Shown here piece after piece: positions 26,149 to 33,559 of a DNA stretch of 64,000 bases. Each line of letters starts with the position of its first letter. Within the stretch, counting starts at the first letter, position 1. Position numbers and translations under genes: made by a program. Source of the stretch: Rubripirellula tenax (lineage in GTDB: Bacteria > Planctomycetota > Planctomycetia > Pirellulales > Pirellulaceae); contig NZ_SJPW01000002.1 of assembly GCF_007860125.1 (NCBI RefSeq), positions 1,155,768-1,219,767 on the forward strand, in the 5' to 3' direction. Under the pieces are notes generated by a model. That model was not told the DNA's origin. It saw only the letters and a list, made by a program, of their open reading frames with translations, and ran no database searches.

Positions 26149-28557
26149 TTAAAGCATGTCCATCGGGTCGATGTCGATGACGTATTGGACGTCGTCTTTA
26201 TCTGGAATCGTGAACGTGTCTACGGCGCGTCGGATCGTTTCGCCAAGGTGCGATGCCTCGACCGATTGCAGCAGGATGTGGAATCGGTATTTGCCGCGCA
26301 GCTTTGAAATGGGTGGCGGCGCCGGACCGAGTATTCGTACTTCGTAGCCAAGTTGATTGCGGGCAGCTTCCAGGCGACCCAACAACGCTTCGGCCGTCGC
26401 TTCGGTGACGTCTTCGATCGCACCGCGGATGATGATTCGCCCGACGCTTCCCAGCGGTGGATAGTTGAACTTACGTCGATTGACCATTTCGTCGGTTGCG
26501 AACTGTTCATAGTCGTGGCGTGATGCGGCTTGAATCGCTGGATGCTCCGGTGTGAACGTCTGTACGATCACTCGGCCGCCACGATCACCACGCCCCGTCC
26601 GACCAGCAACTTGGGTGACCAATTGGAACGTCCGTTCGGAAGCGCGAAAATCGGGGAAGTGCAGGGCACCGTCGGCGTTGATGACGCCGACCAAAAGCAC
26701 GTTGGGAAAATCGAGCCCTTTGGCGATCATTTGTGTCCCCAACAAGATGTCGACTTCGCCGCTGCGGAAGGCGGACAAGACCCGTTGATGGCTGCCGGGA
26801 CGCTTCATCGTGTCGCTGTCCATGCGAGCCACCTGAGCATCGGGGAATCGGGCTTTGACTTCGACTTCCAGACGCTGGGTTCCCAAACCGCCGTATCGGA
26901 TACCGTCGAAACGACATGCCGGACACCAAGGTGGCGTGGCAATCGTGTAGTCGCAGTAGTGGCACACCGCTTTACCTCCGTCGCGGTGATGGGTCAGCGG
27001 CATGTCGCAATCGGGACAGGCAACCACATGACCGCACGACGGGCACTGAATCGTGGTTGCAAAACCGCGTCGGTTTAGCAACAAGATAACTTGCCCTTTC
27101 TCTTTCAGCGTTTCTTCAACCGCACGATGCAGCGGCCGGCTGATCGATCCGGACGTGCGATCATCGCGGACACGCAGATCGACCAACTGCACGTCCGGCA
27201 TGGGGCGATTCTCGACACGCGAAGGCATCGAAATCAGTTCGGCGTGTCCGGTGGTACAGGCATGCCAAGTTTCCATCGATGGAGTAGCCGTCCCCAGCAC
27301 CAATGGAATCTTTAGCGACATGGCGCGGGCATGGGCGACCTTTCTAGCATGGTATCGCGGCACACTATCTTGCTTGAACGAACCGTCATGCTCTTCGTCC
27401 AAGATGATCAGCCCCAACCGCGGCAGCGGCGCGAACACGGCACTGCGGGGCCCGACAACGACTTGGACATCACCACTACGAATCCGTTGCCACTGGAAAT
27501 GGCGTTCGGCGGGTGTCATCTGGCTATGGAGGACTGCAACCGATTTGAACCGTCGCTCGAAGCGTCCACGCGTTTGCGGCGTCAGACTGATCTCGGGTAC
27601 CAGAACGATCGCGCTGCGTCCGAATTTGACCAAGTGTTCGATGGCGCGAATATAAACTTCCGTCTTGCCACTGCCGGTGACGCCGTGCAGCAGCAATGTT
27701 TTACCAGCTTCGGAGTCGACCGCGGCGACAATCCGACCCAGCGCGTTGCCTTGATCGTCGGTCAACGGGTGCGATTTTTCTTTCTCACCATCACCCAGAC
27801 TCCAACGCATCGGTGCCGCGGTCGCCATCTCGCGGCGCGTCTCCGTTCGGATCAGTTCTTTCTTCTCGAGCGACTTGATCGGCCCCGATGTACATCCGGC
27901 TTCGACCATCAATTCCGATGAAGTCATCGGGCGTGCGGCGGCAATCAAGAATCGCAACGCGACTTGCTGTTTTTGCGGCAAACTTTCGACAACGGAGTCG
28001 TCGATCAATTTCGCGTTGGGCGTGTAGTAGGTTCGCTCGCGAGTCCCCGCGCCGCTGCGAACGCTGGACGGAATCAATGCGTCGAACACTTGACCGGCGG
28101 GTGCCTGGTAGTAGTGGCTCATCCATAGCACCAACCGGACCAATGGCGGATCGCAAAGCGGCGCATGGTCCACCACCTCGGCGACGTCCTTCAGTGTTCG
28201 CGACGCCGACGATCCGAGCTTGCACTCGATGCACCACCCCGTCGTTGCTTTTCGACGACGTCCCAGCGGCACCTTGACCCGCATTCCGGCTTCCAAGCGA
28301 TCACGCATGTCCTCGGGAATGCGGTAATCATAGGGGCCGTGCGGAGCTTCACTGAACACCACTCGTGCCGTAGCCACGTCGTCTTCGGCCGCCAATTCCC
28401 ATGGTGGAGGTGCCGTTTCGAACAGTTCTCCCTGTGCCGAATCCGCTTTGGATTTGGCGGATTCACGATCCGGAGGGACGTCATATTCGTCGGGAACCGG
28501 ACCGGACATCGGAGTGGAAATGGGGCAATGGGGAAGGGATGAGTGATCCGTCAACAT
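26149..28557 (-). CDS. priA: Primosomal protein N', replication restart helicase
   Basis: 3'-to-5' DNA helicase that reloads the replisome at stalled forks. The N-terminal DNA-binding domain includes HGPYDYRIPEDM. Helicase motifs are GVTGSGKTEVYIRA (Walker A), DEEH (motif II, LIILDEEHDGSFKQ) and QVAGRTGRGDR (motif VI). Eight cysteines in four pairs (CPSC, CPDC, CHYC, CPAC) form the characteristic double zinc site inserted between the helicase lobes. About 802 residues from the ATG at 28557; ATG 28509 and GTG 28623 are alternative starts. E. coli PriA has 732 residues, and the extra length is an acidic N-terminal extension. Confidence 0.94.
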   Translation of the reverse strand: MLTDHSSLPHCPISTPMSGPVPDEYDVPPDRESAKSKADSAQGELFETAPPPWELAAEDDVATARVVFSEAPHGPYDYRIPEDMRDRLEAGMRVKVPLGRRRKATTGWCIECKLGSSASRTLKDVAEVVDHAPLCDPPLVRLVLWMSHYYQAPAGQVFDALIPSSVRSGAGTRERTYYTPNAKLIDDSVVESLPQKQQVALRFLIAAARPMTSSELMVEAGCTSGPIKSLEKKELIRTETRREMATAAPMRWSLGDGEKEKSHPLTDDQGNALGRIVAAVDSEAGKTLLLHGVTGSGKTEVYIRAIEHLVKFGRSAIVLVPEISLTPQTRGRFERRFKSVAVLHSQMTPAERHFQWQRIRSGDVQVVVGPRSAVFAPLPRLGLIILDEEHDGSFKQDSVPRYHARKVAHARAMSLKIPLVLGTATPSMETWHACTTGHAELISMPSRVENRPMPDVQLVDLRVRDDRTSGSISRPLHRAVEETLKEKGQVILLLNRRGFATTIQCPSCGHVVACPDCDMPLTHHRDGGKAVCHYCDYTIATPPWCPACRFDGIRYGGLGTQRLEVEVKARFPDAQVARMDSDTMKRPGSHQRVLSAFRSGEVDILLGTQMIAKGLDFPNVLLVGVINADGALHFPDFRASERTFQLVTQVAGRTGRGDRGGRVIVQTFTPEHPAIQAASRHDYEQFATDEMVNRRKFNYPPLGSVGRIIIRGAIEDVTEATAEALLGRLEAARNQLGYEVRILGPAPPPISKLRGKYRFHILLQSVEASHLGETIRRAVDTFTIPDKDDVQYVIDIDPMDML

Positions 28558-28781
28558 AGTAAAAATTCCCGAAGCTGGAACATCGCGTGTGATTTCAGCC
28601 ATTGTCGGCCGAGTGATGGACACGTCTGGTCAAACGCGGTAACTACCCGGTTCATTGCATCCCAGCCGGTCGAGTACACTCGCGAGCGTGGTTCGACGCT
28701 TGGACCGGCCCATCGTTTCAGTGGCTGTTGCCAACCCTTGTGCGTGAATCCACCGTATCGAACGCAAACGAGGCTAGACGG

Positions 28782-29402
28782 TTGAGCAAACGAATCGGAA
28801 TCTACGGCGGGTCGTTTGACCCCGTTCACGTCGGCCACCTTTGGATCGCCGAAGCGGCACGGGAATCGCTTTCACTGGATGAAGTGCGTTGGATACCCGC
28901 GGCGACATCACCGCTGAAACCCAGCGGACCGGTCGCAAGCAACGAAGATCGTCTTCAGATGCTGCGTTTGGCCATTTCAGGGAACTCGAATTTTGCGATC
29001 GATGATCGCGAAATCCTTCGCGGCGACGTCAGCTATACAGTGGACACAATCGCTGAGATGAAAGCCGAGAGCCCGTCCGATCAGTACTTCTTGATCATTG
29101 GCAGCGACTCGCTGGCCAGTTTTGATCGATGGCACCAGCCGGCCCGTTTGCTGACGATGGTCGAAGTGGCAGTTGTCCAGCGCGGCGGTGATCCGCCAAT
29201 CGATTTTGCTGTGTTGGATCCGTTTTCGGATGGCAACTCGGCCGGACACCACGTGATCGCGATGCCCGTCATCGAGGTTTCCAGCAGCGACCTTCGCCAG
29301 CGACGGGCGAACGGGAAAAGTATCCGCTACCGGGTTCCCCGTCCTGTAGAAGCATTCATTGCAGCCGAGAAACTTTACGGATCGACGGCGGCGGGCAGCT
29401 AG
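28782..29402 (+). CDS. nadD: Nicotinate-nucleotide adenylyltransferase
   Basis: Makes nicotinate adenine dinucleotide from nicotinate mononucleotide and ATP, the step after PncB in NAD synthesis. The nucleotidyltransferase motif GIYGGSFDPVHVGHLWIAEA includes the HxGH signature. WIPAATSPLKPS and the late SSSDLRQRRANGKSIRY motif are typical of the family. I chose a TTG start at 28782 because GAGG lies 8 nt upstream and the protein then begins just before the conserved strand (206 residues). A GTG at 28740 is an alternative. It is divergent from priA and about 8 kb from pncB/pncA. Confidence 0.9.
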   Translation: MSKRIGIYGGSFDPVHVGHLWIAEAARESLSLDEVRWIPAATSPLKPSGPVASNEDRLQMLRLAISGNSNFAIDDREILRGDVSYTVDTIAEMKAESPSDQYFLIIGSDSLASFDRWHQPARLLTMVEVAVVQRGGDPPIDFAVLDPFSDGNSAGHHVIAMPVIEVSSSDLRQRRANGKSIRYRVPRPVEAFIAAEKLYGSTAAGS

Positions 29403-29432
29403 TTCTGGAATCTAACGAATCATTTCGGCCTC

Positions 29433-29448
29433 TGTGTGGTAGGTCACA
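29433..29448. promoter_or_regulatory. Candidate Crp-type operator upstream of spondin-like gene
   Basis: TGTGTGGTAGGTCACA matches TGTGA-N6-TCACA at nine of ten consensus positions. It lies about 97 bp upstream of the spondin-like gene, and a Crp-family regulator is encoded 1.5 kb away. It also sits inside a longer imperfect hairpin (TTCGGC and TCTGTG pairing with CACAGA and GCCGAA, one bulge), so an RNA role for the same sequence is possible. Confidence 0.35.
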
Positions 29449-29544
29449 GAGCCGAATCGGGACCCGACTCATACTCGGCGAAAGTGATGGCGGCTGCGTG
29501 TCCGCAATCCGCAATTCGATTCGACTTATGAAAGGTCGCCTGTG

Positions 29545-30381
29545 ATGCTCGTTTCCCGTTTTTCTGGCTTGATGGCCGGTTTGACCCTGCTTTGTGTGCC
29601 GGCAATCCCTTCGACCGCCAACGCGGCGATTGTTGATTTGACCGTCACGATCGAAAACCTGGCCCCAACGAACAGCGTTAGCTTTGCGCCGACGCGGGTA
29701 GCCTTTCATAACGGGTCGTTTGATCCGTTCAACAACGGCGAAACGGCTGGCGAGGCGATCAAGTCGATTGCCGAAGGTGGATCCGGAAACGCTTGGTTTC
29801 CGGCCGTCACGGCAGCCGATCCCAACGCCGCCACCGGCACCATCGCCGCTGGTGGTCCCGCCGTCCCATCGGGCAACGCTGGCGGCTTGTCCAACACGGC
29901 GACGGCTACGTTTCGGATCGACACCAATTCGCAGGGCTTCTTTACGTTCGCCAACATGGTCGTGCCCAGCAACGACTTGTTCCTTGGCAACGACAGCCCG
30001 CTGGGGTTGTTTGACAGCAACGGCGCGTTAACGACAACGTCGATCCTGCAAACCGGCAGCAGCATTTGGGATGCAAATTCGGAAGTCGCCATCGCCGGGA
30101 ACGCGGCGTTTTTGCAGGGCAGCATGAACGACTTGCGAGTCGAAGAAGGCGGCGTGGTCGCGTTCGATTTCGCAGAACTGGCGACTTATAACGGACTGAC
30201 GACGGCCGCCGGTTACGTGTTTGACAGCTCGTCGATCACGGCCGGAACCGAGATTTTCCGCGTCAGCTTCAGTTCGGTAACAGCGGTGCCGGAACCCTCC
30301 TCAGTCTTGGCAGGCGTTGTTTGCTGTGTCGGATTGGGTGTTCGAAGTTATCGCAAACGACGCCAGACGGCGAAGCTCTAG
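29545..30381 (+). CDS. Spondin-N-like secreted protein with PEP-CTERM anchor
   Basis: Exported protein of about 278 residues. The signal peptide (LMAGLTLLCVPAIPSTANAA) is followed by a domain starting LTVTIENLAPTNSVSFAPTR, with AFHNGSFDPFNNGE, which resembles bacterial spondin_N domains. The C-terminus is a sorting signal: VPEPSS, a hydrophobic helix and a basic end (RSYRKRRQ), recognised by exosortase in PEP-CTERM systems. AAAGG about 10 nt before the ATG at 29545 supports that start; a GTG directly before it at 29542 is possible. Likely role: surface or extracellular-matrix adhesion. Confidence 0.8.
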   Translation: MLVSRFSGLMAGLTLLCVPAIPSTANAAIVDLTVTIENLAPTNSVSFAPTRVAFHNGSFDPFNNGETAGEAIKSIAEGGSGNAWFPAVTAADPNAATGTIAAGGPAVPSGNAGGLSNTATATFRIDTNSQGFFTFANMVVPSNDLFLGNDSPLGLFDSNGALTTTSILQTGSSIWDANSEVAIAGNAAFLQGSMNDLRVEEGGVVAFDFAELATYNGLTTAAGYVFDSSSITAGTEIFRVSFSSVTAVPEPSSVLAGVVCCVGLGVRSYRKRRQTAKL

Positions 30382-30426
30382 CAAGAATCGCCAACGCGAA
30401 AGCATGCCGCTTCATGTCAAAGCAAA

Positions 30427-30471
30427 CGCCGTTGGGCTAGGGATTCTCGGATCATCACTAAGCCAACGGCG
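30427..30471. terminator. Hairpin between convergent genes, possible bidirectional terminator
   Basis: Arms CGCCGTTGGGCTAG (30427-30440) and CTAAGCCAACGGCG (30458-30471) pair at 12 of 14 positions around a 17-nt loop. The hairpin lies between the spondin-like gene and the convergent zinc-finger gene and overlaps the last codons of the latter. There is no T-tract, so it may act as a Rho-linked or RNA-stability element. Confidence 0.35.
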
Positions 30472-30811
30472 AAGCTTCCGGCCGCACGACGTAAGATCGA
30501 CAGAACGGACAGGTTCGCAAATGCGCGTCGATCTTCTCCGTTGTCGACTCGTCGAGTTCCCGCGTCCGGTACTGCGGCAAGCGTTTGCGAAGTTCGCTGC
30601 ACAGGATCCCTCCGTCGTTTCGATCGCCGGGGATTCCCGATGCATCCGGCACTACCATCCGGCTGATCGCGGCCAATCCGACCGTGGCTACGACGCCGGC
30701 AATGATGACACGCCGTGCTCGACGCTGACGATTGACCGACGATGCTTTCTCGCTCAACAAGCCGGGCGGGCACGGTGCCCAAGCGTCTTCGTGGTTGGAT
30801 GATTGTTTCAT
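30458..30811 (-). CDS. Small membrane protein with C-terminal zf-HC2 motif
   Basis: A 117-residue protein. A basic N-terminus (RQRRARR) precedes one membrane helix (VIIAGVVATVGLAAISRMVV). A zinc-binding anti-sigma-like motif follows at the C-terminus: CSELRKRLPQYRTREL, then HLRTCPFC, giving C-x-H-xxx-C-xx-C. Most zf-HC2 anti-sigma proteins carry this motif at the N-terminal cytoplasmic end; here the order is reversed. AAGGAAA 7-8 nt upstream supports the ATG at 30811. It follows the Crp-family gene by 58 nt, with a perfect Crp-type palindrome in between. No ECF gene is adjacent, so an anti-sigma role is not certain. Confidence 0.7.
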   Translation of the reverse strand: MKQSSNHEDAWAPCPPGLLSEKASSVNRQRRARRVIIAGVVATVGLAAISRMVVPDASGIPGDRNDGGILCSELRKRLPQYRTRELDESTTEKIDAHLRTCPFCRSYVVRPEASPLA

Positions 30812-30862
30812 AGCAGATTTCCTTCGATGCGTCTTTTATCGACGTTGCGACCATGAACGCTC

Positions 30863-30878
30863 TGTGATCTTACTCACA
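30863..30878. promoter_or_regulatory. Perfect Crp-type operator TGTGA-N6-TCACA
   Basis: TGTGATCTTACTCACA is an exact match to the Crp consensus half-sites. It overlaps the final codons and stop of the Crp-family gene and lies 52 bp upstream of the zinc-finger gene start. The regulator's recognition helix contains TRESV, matching the Arg-Glu pair that reads this half-site in E. coli Crp. It likely controls the zinc-finger gene. Confidence 0.6.
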
Positions 30879-31589
30879 TCCATTCAGTTTTTTATTGGTT
30901 CGCGGTTGATCGGTTTCAGTTTCTAGGCGGCACTTGTCTCGGACCACGATCCATTGACGGCCGTATCGGATGATCCCTTCGGCTTGCAGATCGCCCAACA
31001 AGTAGCTGACCGATTCGCGTGTCGCGCCGATCAACGAAGCCAAGTCTTGGTGCGACAATCGAATGGTGATGCGAATGCCATCGGGATCATCGATTCCGTA
31101 TTGTTCGACCAAATCGACCAACAGCATCGTCAGCCGCTCGCGATTGGACCGAAACAGCATCCCGCGAAGCCGCCGCTCGACCCGTTTTCGTCTCAGTCCC
31201 ATCATTCGGTTGATGCGAATCGTAAGCGATGCGGTCTTTTCCATCAGATCGGCAAGACTCTCGCCCGACAACATCACGACCGTCGACCTGGTGACTGACT
31301 CGGCCCGCTCGTCCCGCGATCCGGTATCGACCAGCGCCAATTCGCCAAAGACTTCACCGGGTTCTATAAACCCCAGAATCGCAAGCTTGCCGTCGGGCGT
31401 CGCGGACGATAAGCGAATTCGGCCTTCATGCAAAAAATAGACGTTCCGGGATGCGTCAGACGGCAAGTACACGCATTCACGAGCGGCGAACGACTTCAAT
31501 CGCGCGCCGCGCTCGAGCAATTCCCACTGGGACGGATCCAGATGATCGAACAGCGAGCAGCGCCGGATATGCCAAAACTTGGAAGCCAT
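30870..31589 (-). CDS. Crp/Fnr-family transcription regulator
   Basis: A 239-residue regulator. The N-terminal cyclic-nucleotide-binding-type beta barrel shows NVYFLHEGRIRLSS and the phosphate-cassette region PGEVFGELALVDTG, then ERAESV, which keeps the Glu and Arg that bind a cyclic nucleotide in Crp. A dimer helix (SLTIRINRMMGLRRKRVERR) leads to a winged helix with LSHQDLASLIGATRESVSYL. No N-terminal Cys cluster is present, so Fnr-type iron-sulfur sensing is unlikely. I chose the ATG at 31589; a GTG at 31625 would add 12 residues. The inverted repeat GGCAC-N6-GTGCC at 31641-31656, 52 bp upstream, could be an additional operator. Confidence 0.9.
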   Translation of the reverse strand: MASKFWHIRRCSLFDHLDPSQWELLERGARLKSFAARECVYLPSDASRNVYFLHEGRIRLSSATPDGKLAILGFIEPGEVFGELALVDTGSRDERAESVTRSTVVMLSGESLADLMEKTASLTIRINRMMGLRRKRVERRLRGMLFRSNRERLTMLLVDLVEQYGIDDPDGIRITIRLSHQDLASLIGATRESVSYLLGDLQAEGIIRYGRQWIVVRDKCRLETETDQPRTNKKLNGCE

Positions 31590-31773
31590 AAAACCATGGG
31601 TGCCGCTTGTCGACGCAGGAATCACCAGCGGATCCCGTCAGGCACAACGACGTGCCCTGGTGGTCAAATGAAGTTATGGACCTGGCGTCCGCCAAGCCTG
31701 AATCTTTTCATTGAGTCACTTGGAGGCCGTCAGGCGATTTGGTGCAGGCGTTCGATGCGGATGGAGCGTTTCC

Positions 31774-32295
31774 CTAAGTCGCGAGCGACTTGGCCATGCG
31801 GACCGTTTCTTCGACCAATGTATTGACGCGGTCTTGAATGGATTCGTCGGCCAGCGATTGGCCCTCGAACGATTCGCCGGTGGCGTAGATAAAACGGGGG
31901 ACGATCACGCAGCGAAAGTCCAACATCAGACTGTTAGCCAGCCCCATCGCCGACATGTAGCTGCCTTGGCCACCCGCGGCCAGCATCAACCCGACGACTT
32001 TTCCGGTCCACGCTTTGCCCGTCAACTCGACGGCGTTTTTCGCTGCCGCGTTCACGTCATAGTTGTAGACGCCCGAAGCGATCAAAATTCCATCCGCCGC
32101 TTGAATCCGTTTCGACAGGTCTTGGACGTTGGCATCGCCGTAAGCTGACGCCCCGTCGCAGGGGGGAAGCGTCGTGACCGCCAAATCAAACAATTCGGTT
32201 GGCTCGCCAATTTCGGCGAGTCGGTCAACGCAGGCGCGAGCCAGAATGCGGCTGCGGCTATCGGGGTGAAGCGACGAGCTGATTACCAAAATCAT
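31774..32295 (-). CDS. NADPH-dependent FMN reductase-like flavoprotein
   Basis: A 173-residue flavodoxin-fold protein that probably reduces FMN or quinone-like substrates with NAD(P)H. It begins MILVISSSLHPDSRSRILAR, the phosphate-binding loop for FMN. ADGILIASGVYNYDVNAAAK and GKVVGLMLAAGGQGSYMSAM are the typical flavin-contact regions of NADPH-dependent FMN reductases, though the usual PEY(N) is SGVYN here. Start at the ATG at 32295, directly before the FMN loop. It is a single gene between the Crp-family gene and an unknown conserved protein, all on the minus strand. Confidence 0.8.
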   Translation of the reverse strand: MILVISSSLHPDSRSRILARACVDRLAEIGEPTELFDLAVTTLPPCDGASAYGDANVQDLSKRIQAADGILIASGVYNYDVNAAAKNAVELTGKAWTGKVVGLMLAAGGQGSYMSAMGLANSLMLDFRCVIVPRFIYATGESFEGQSLADESIQDRVNTLVEETVRMAKSLAT

Positions 32296-32440
32296 GAAAC
32301 GTACCGATGGAAGGTTCGGAGAATGCAAAACTGGGAAGCATTGTTCCGCATCGGCAATGTTGGCAGACAATCGCAGCAATGTCGACCGGTTCAGACCGCA
32401 CTGCGGTTCGCCGCCGGGTCGTCGGTCGACAATTCAGTCG

Positions 32441-33148
32441 TTACCAGCTTGAACCGGCAAACTCTTCGCCGTCCATGCCCAAACGATTCTTCAACACATT
32501 GAACTGGTCATAGAGACGTTCGTTGCTGCTGTGAACATGTTCGGCTTCGGTGATGAAGCGAATATCTTGTTCGGGGTATACATCGCCGCTGATCAGAACG
32601 GACTCAAACGCTTTGAGTGGTTCGCCGTAAGCGATTAGCAACTTGTGTTCATCCAGTTGAACTTCTTGACGCTTGCTGGGGTTGATCACTGCGATTCCGG
32701 TGCAACCATCGTTGAGAAGCAGGTCCTCGAATTCAAGCAAGATGCTCTTGAGAACTGGCATGTCGATGTGTTCCCGATACAGGTCGTCGTGACCCGAACC
32801 GGCGCGGTGGCTGGTTTCCAGAACGACATCGACGACTTCACCGAGCGGTTCGATCATGTCCAAGAACAAGTCCATCAACGACTCGCGAGTCGCCGAGGCC
32901 ATGATGACGGGTGTCTTTGTATCACTGGCTTCGTCGACGTATTCGTCGTGGCGGAAACCTTGACGAGGCACAATCCGCAGATCGTAGGACGGCCGAATCG
33001 CATCGGTCAGTTCGAACACACCGTAGGTACGGATGCCCATGTGAGCTTGCAGCTCTTCGTCGGTCAGCGTTTCGAAGCTTCCGTCCGAAACATTGCGAAG
33101 CGATTCCTCGGTTGCGCCGCCGCGAAGGATGCGTTTCAGAAAACCCAT
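32441..33148 (-). CDS. Conserved protein of unknown function
   Basis: A 235-residue soluble protein, starting MGFLKRILRGGATEESLRNV. No signal peptide, membrane helix or catalytic motif is visible. It is acidic overall, with regular alternation of predicted strands and helices (VIMASATRESLMDLFLDMIE, then TGIAVINPSKRQEVQLDEHK). The regular composition and the well-defined start at 33148 argue for a real gene. I do not recognise the family. It lies 146 bp upstream of the FMN reductase gene on the same strand. Confidence 0.6.
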   Translation of the reverse strand: MGFLKRILRGGATEESLRNVSDGSFETLTDEELQAHMGIRTYGVFELTDAIRPSYDLRIVPRQGFRHDEYVDEASDTKTPVIMASATRESLMDLFLDMIEPLGEVVDVVLETSHRAGSGHDDLYREHIDMPVLKSILLEFEDLLLNDGCTGIAVINPSKRQEVQLDEHKLLIAYGEPLKAFESVLISGDVYPEQDIRFITEAEHVHSSNERLYDQFNVLKNRLGMDGEEFAGSSW

Positions 33149-33559
33149 GGTGGAGTCCGGTGTCGTTGCCTTGGAGTTTGGTACGTTGAGACCGATGTGC
33201 CCCGGTCTCATCAACCTCGCGGTCGATCATCTACAAACAACGCTAGGTCAATTTCACGGCCCGCGAATCCGGAAGTGAACAAAGCACTCCCAGCGATCAG
33301 ATCGAGCCCCGAAAATCCAGCCCCATTGATTCAATCGTTATCGTCGGCATAAACCGTCGTGCCAAAATGGGTGCGAAAACGCCCAGGTCGGTTGATTTTT
33401 CGCATCATTGTGTTCGATCCGATGTCGCGTTGGACAAACTTGATTATCCAAACCAATCGCTCGGCTATAATTCGCGGACCGCAACGTGTTCATTCGCGTT
33501 CTGATGGAATGCATCACTGTCGCCCTCTTCGATCCGAATCCCTTCGCCGTAACTTTCTT
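33149..33559. other. Intergenic region between divergent genes
   Basis: About 410 bp between the unknown minus-strand gene and the transglutaminase-like gene. It should hold promoters for both. The only signal I see is the plus-strand TATAAT at 33466. No RNA gene was recognised. Confidence 0.5.
33444..33471 (+). promoter_or_regulatory. Candidate sigma-70 promoter for the transglutaminase-like gene
   Basis: TATAAT at 33466-33471 is a perfect -10 box. A weak -35 (TTATCC, 33444-33449) lies 16 bp upstream. Transcription would begin near 33478, about 80 nt before the ATG at 33560. Supported only by consensus match and position. Confidence 0.35.
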
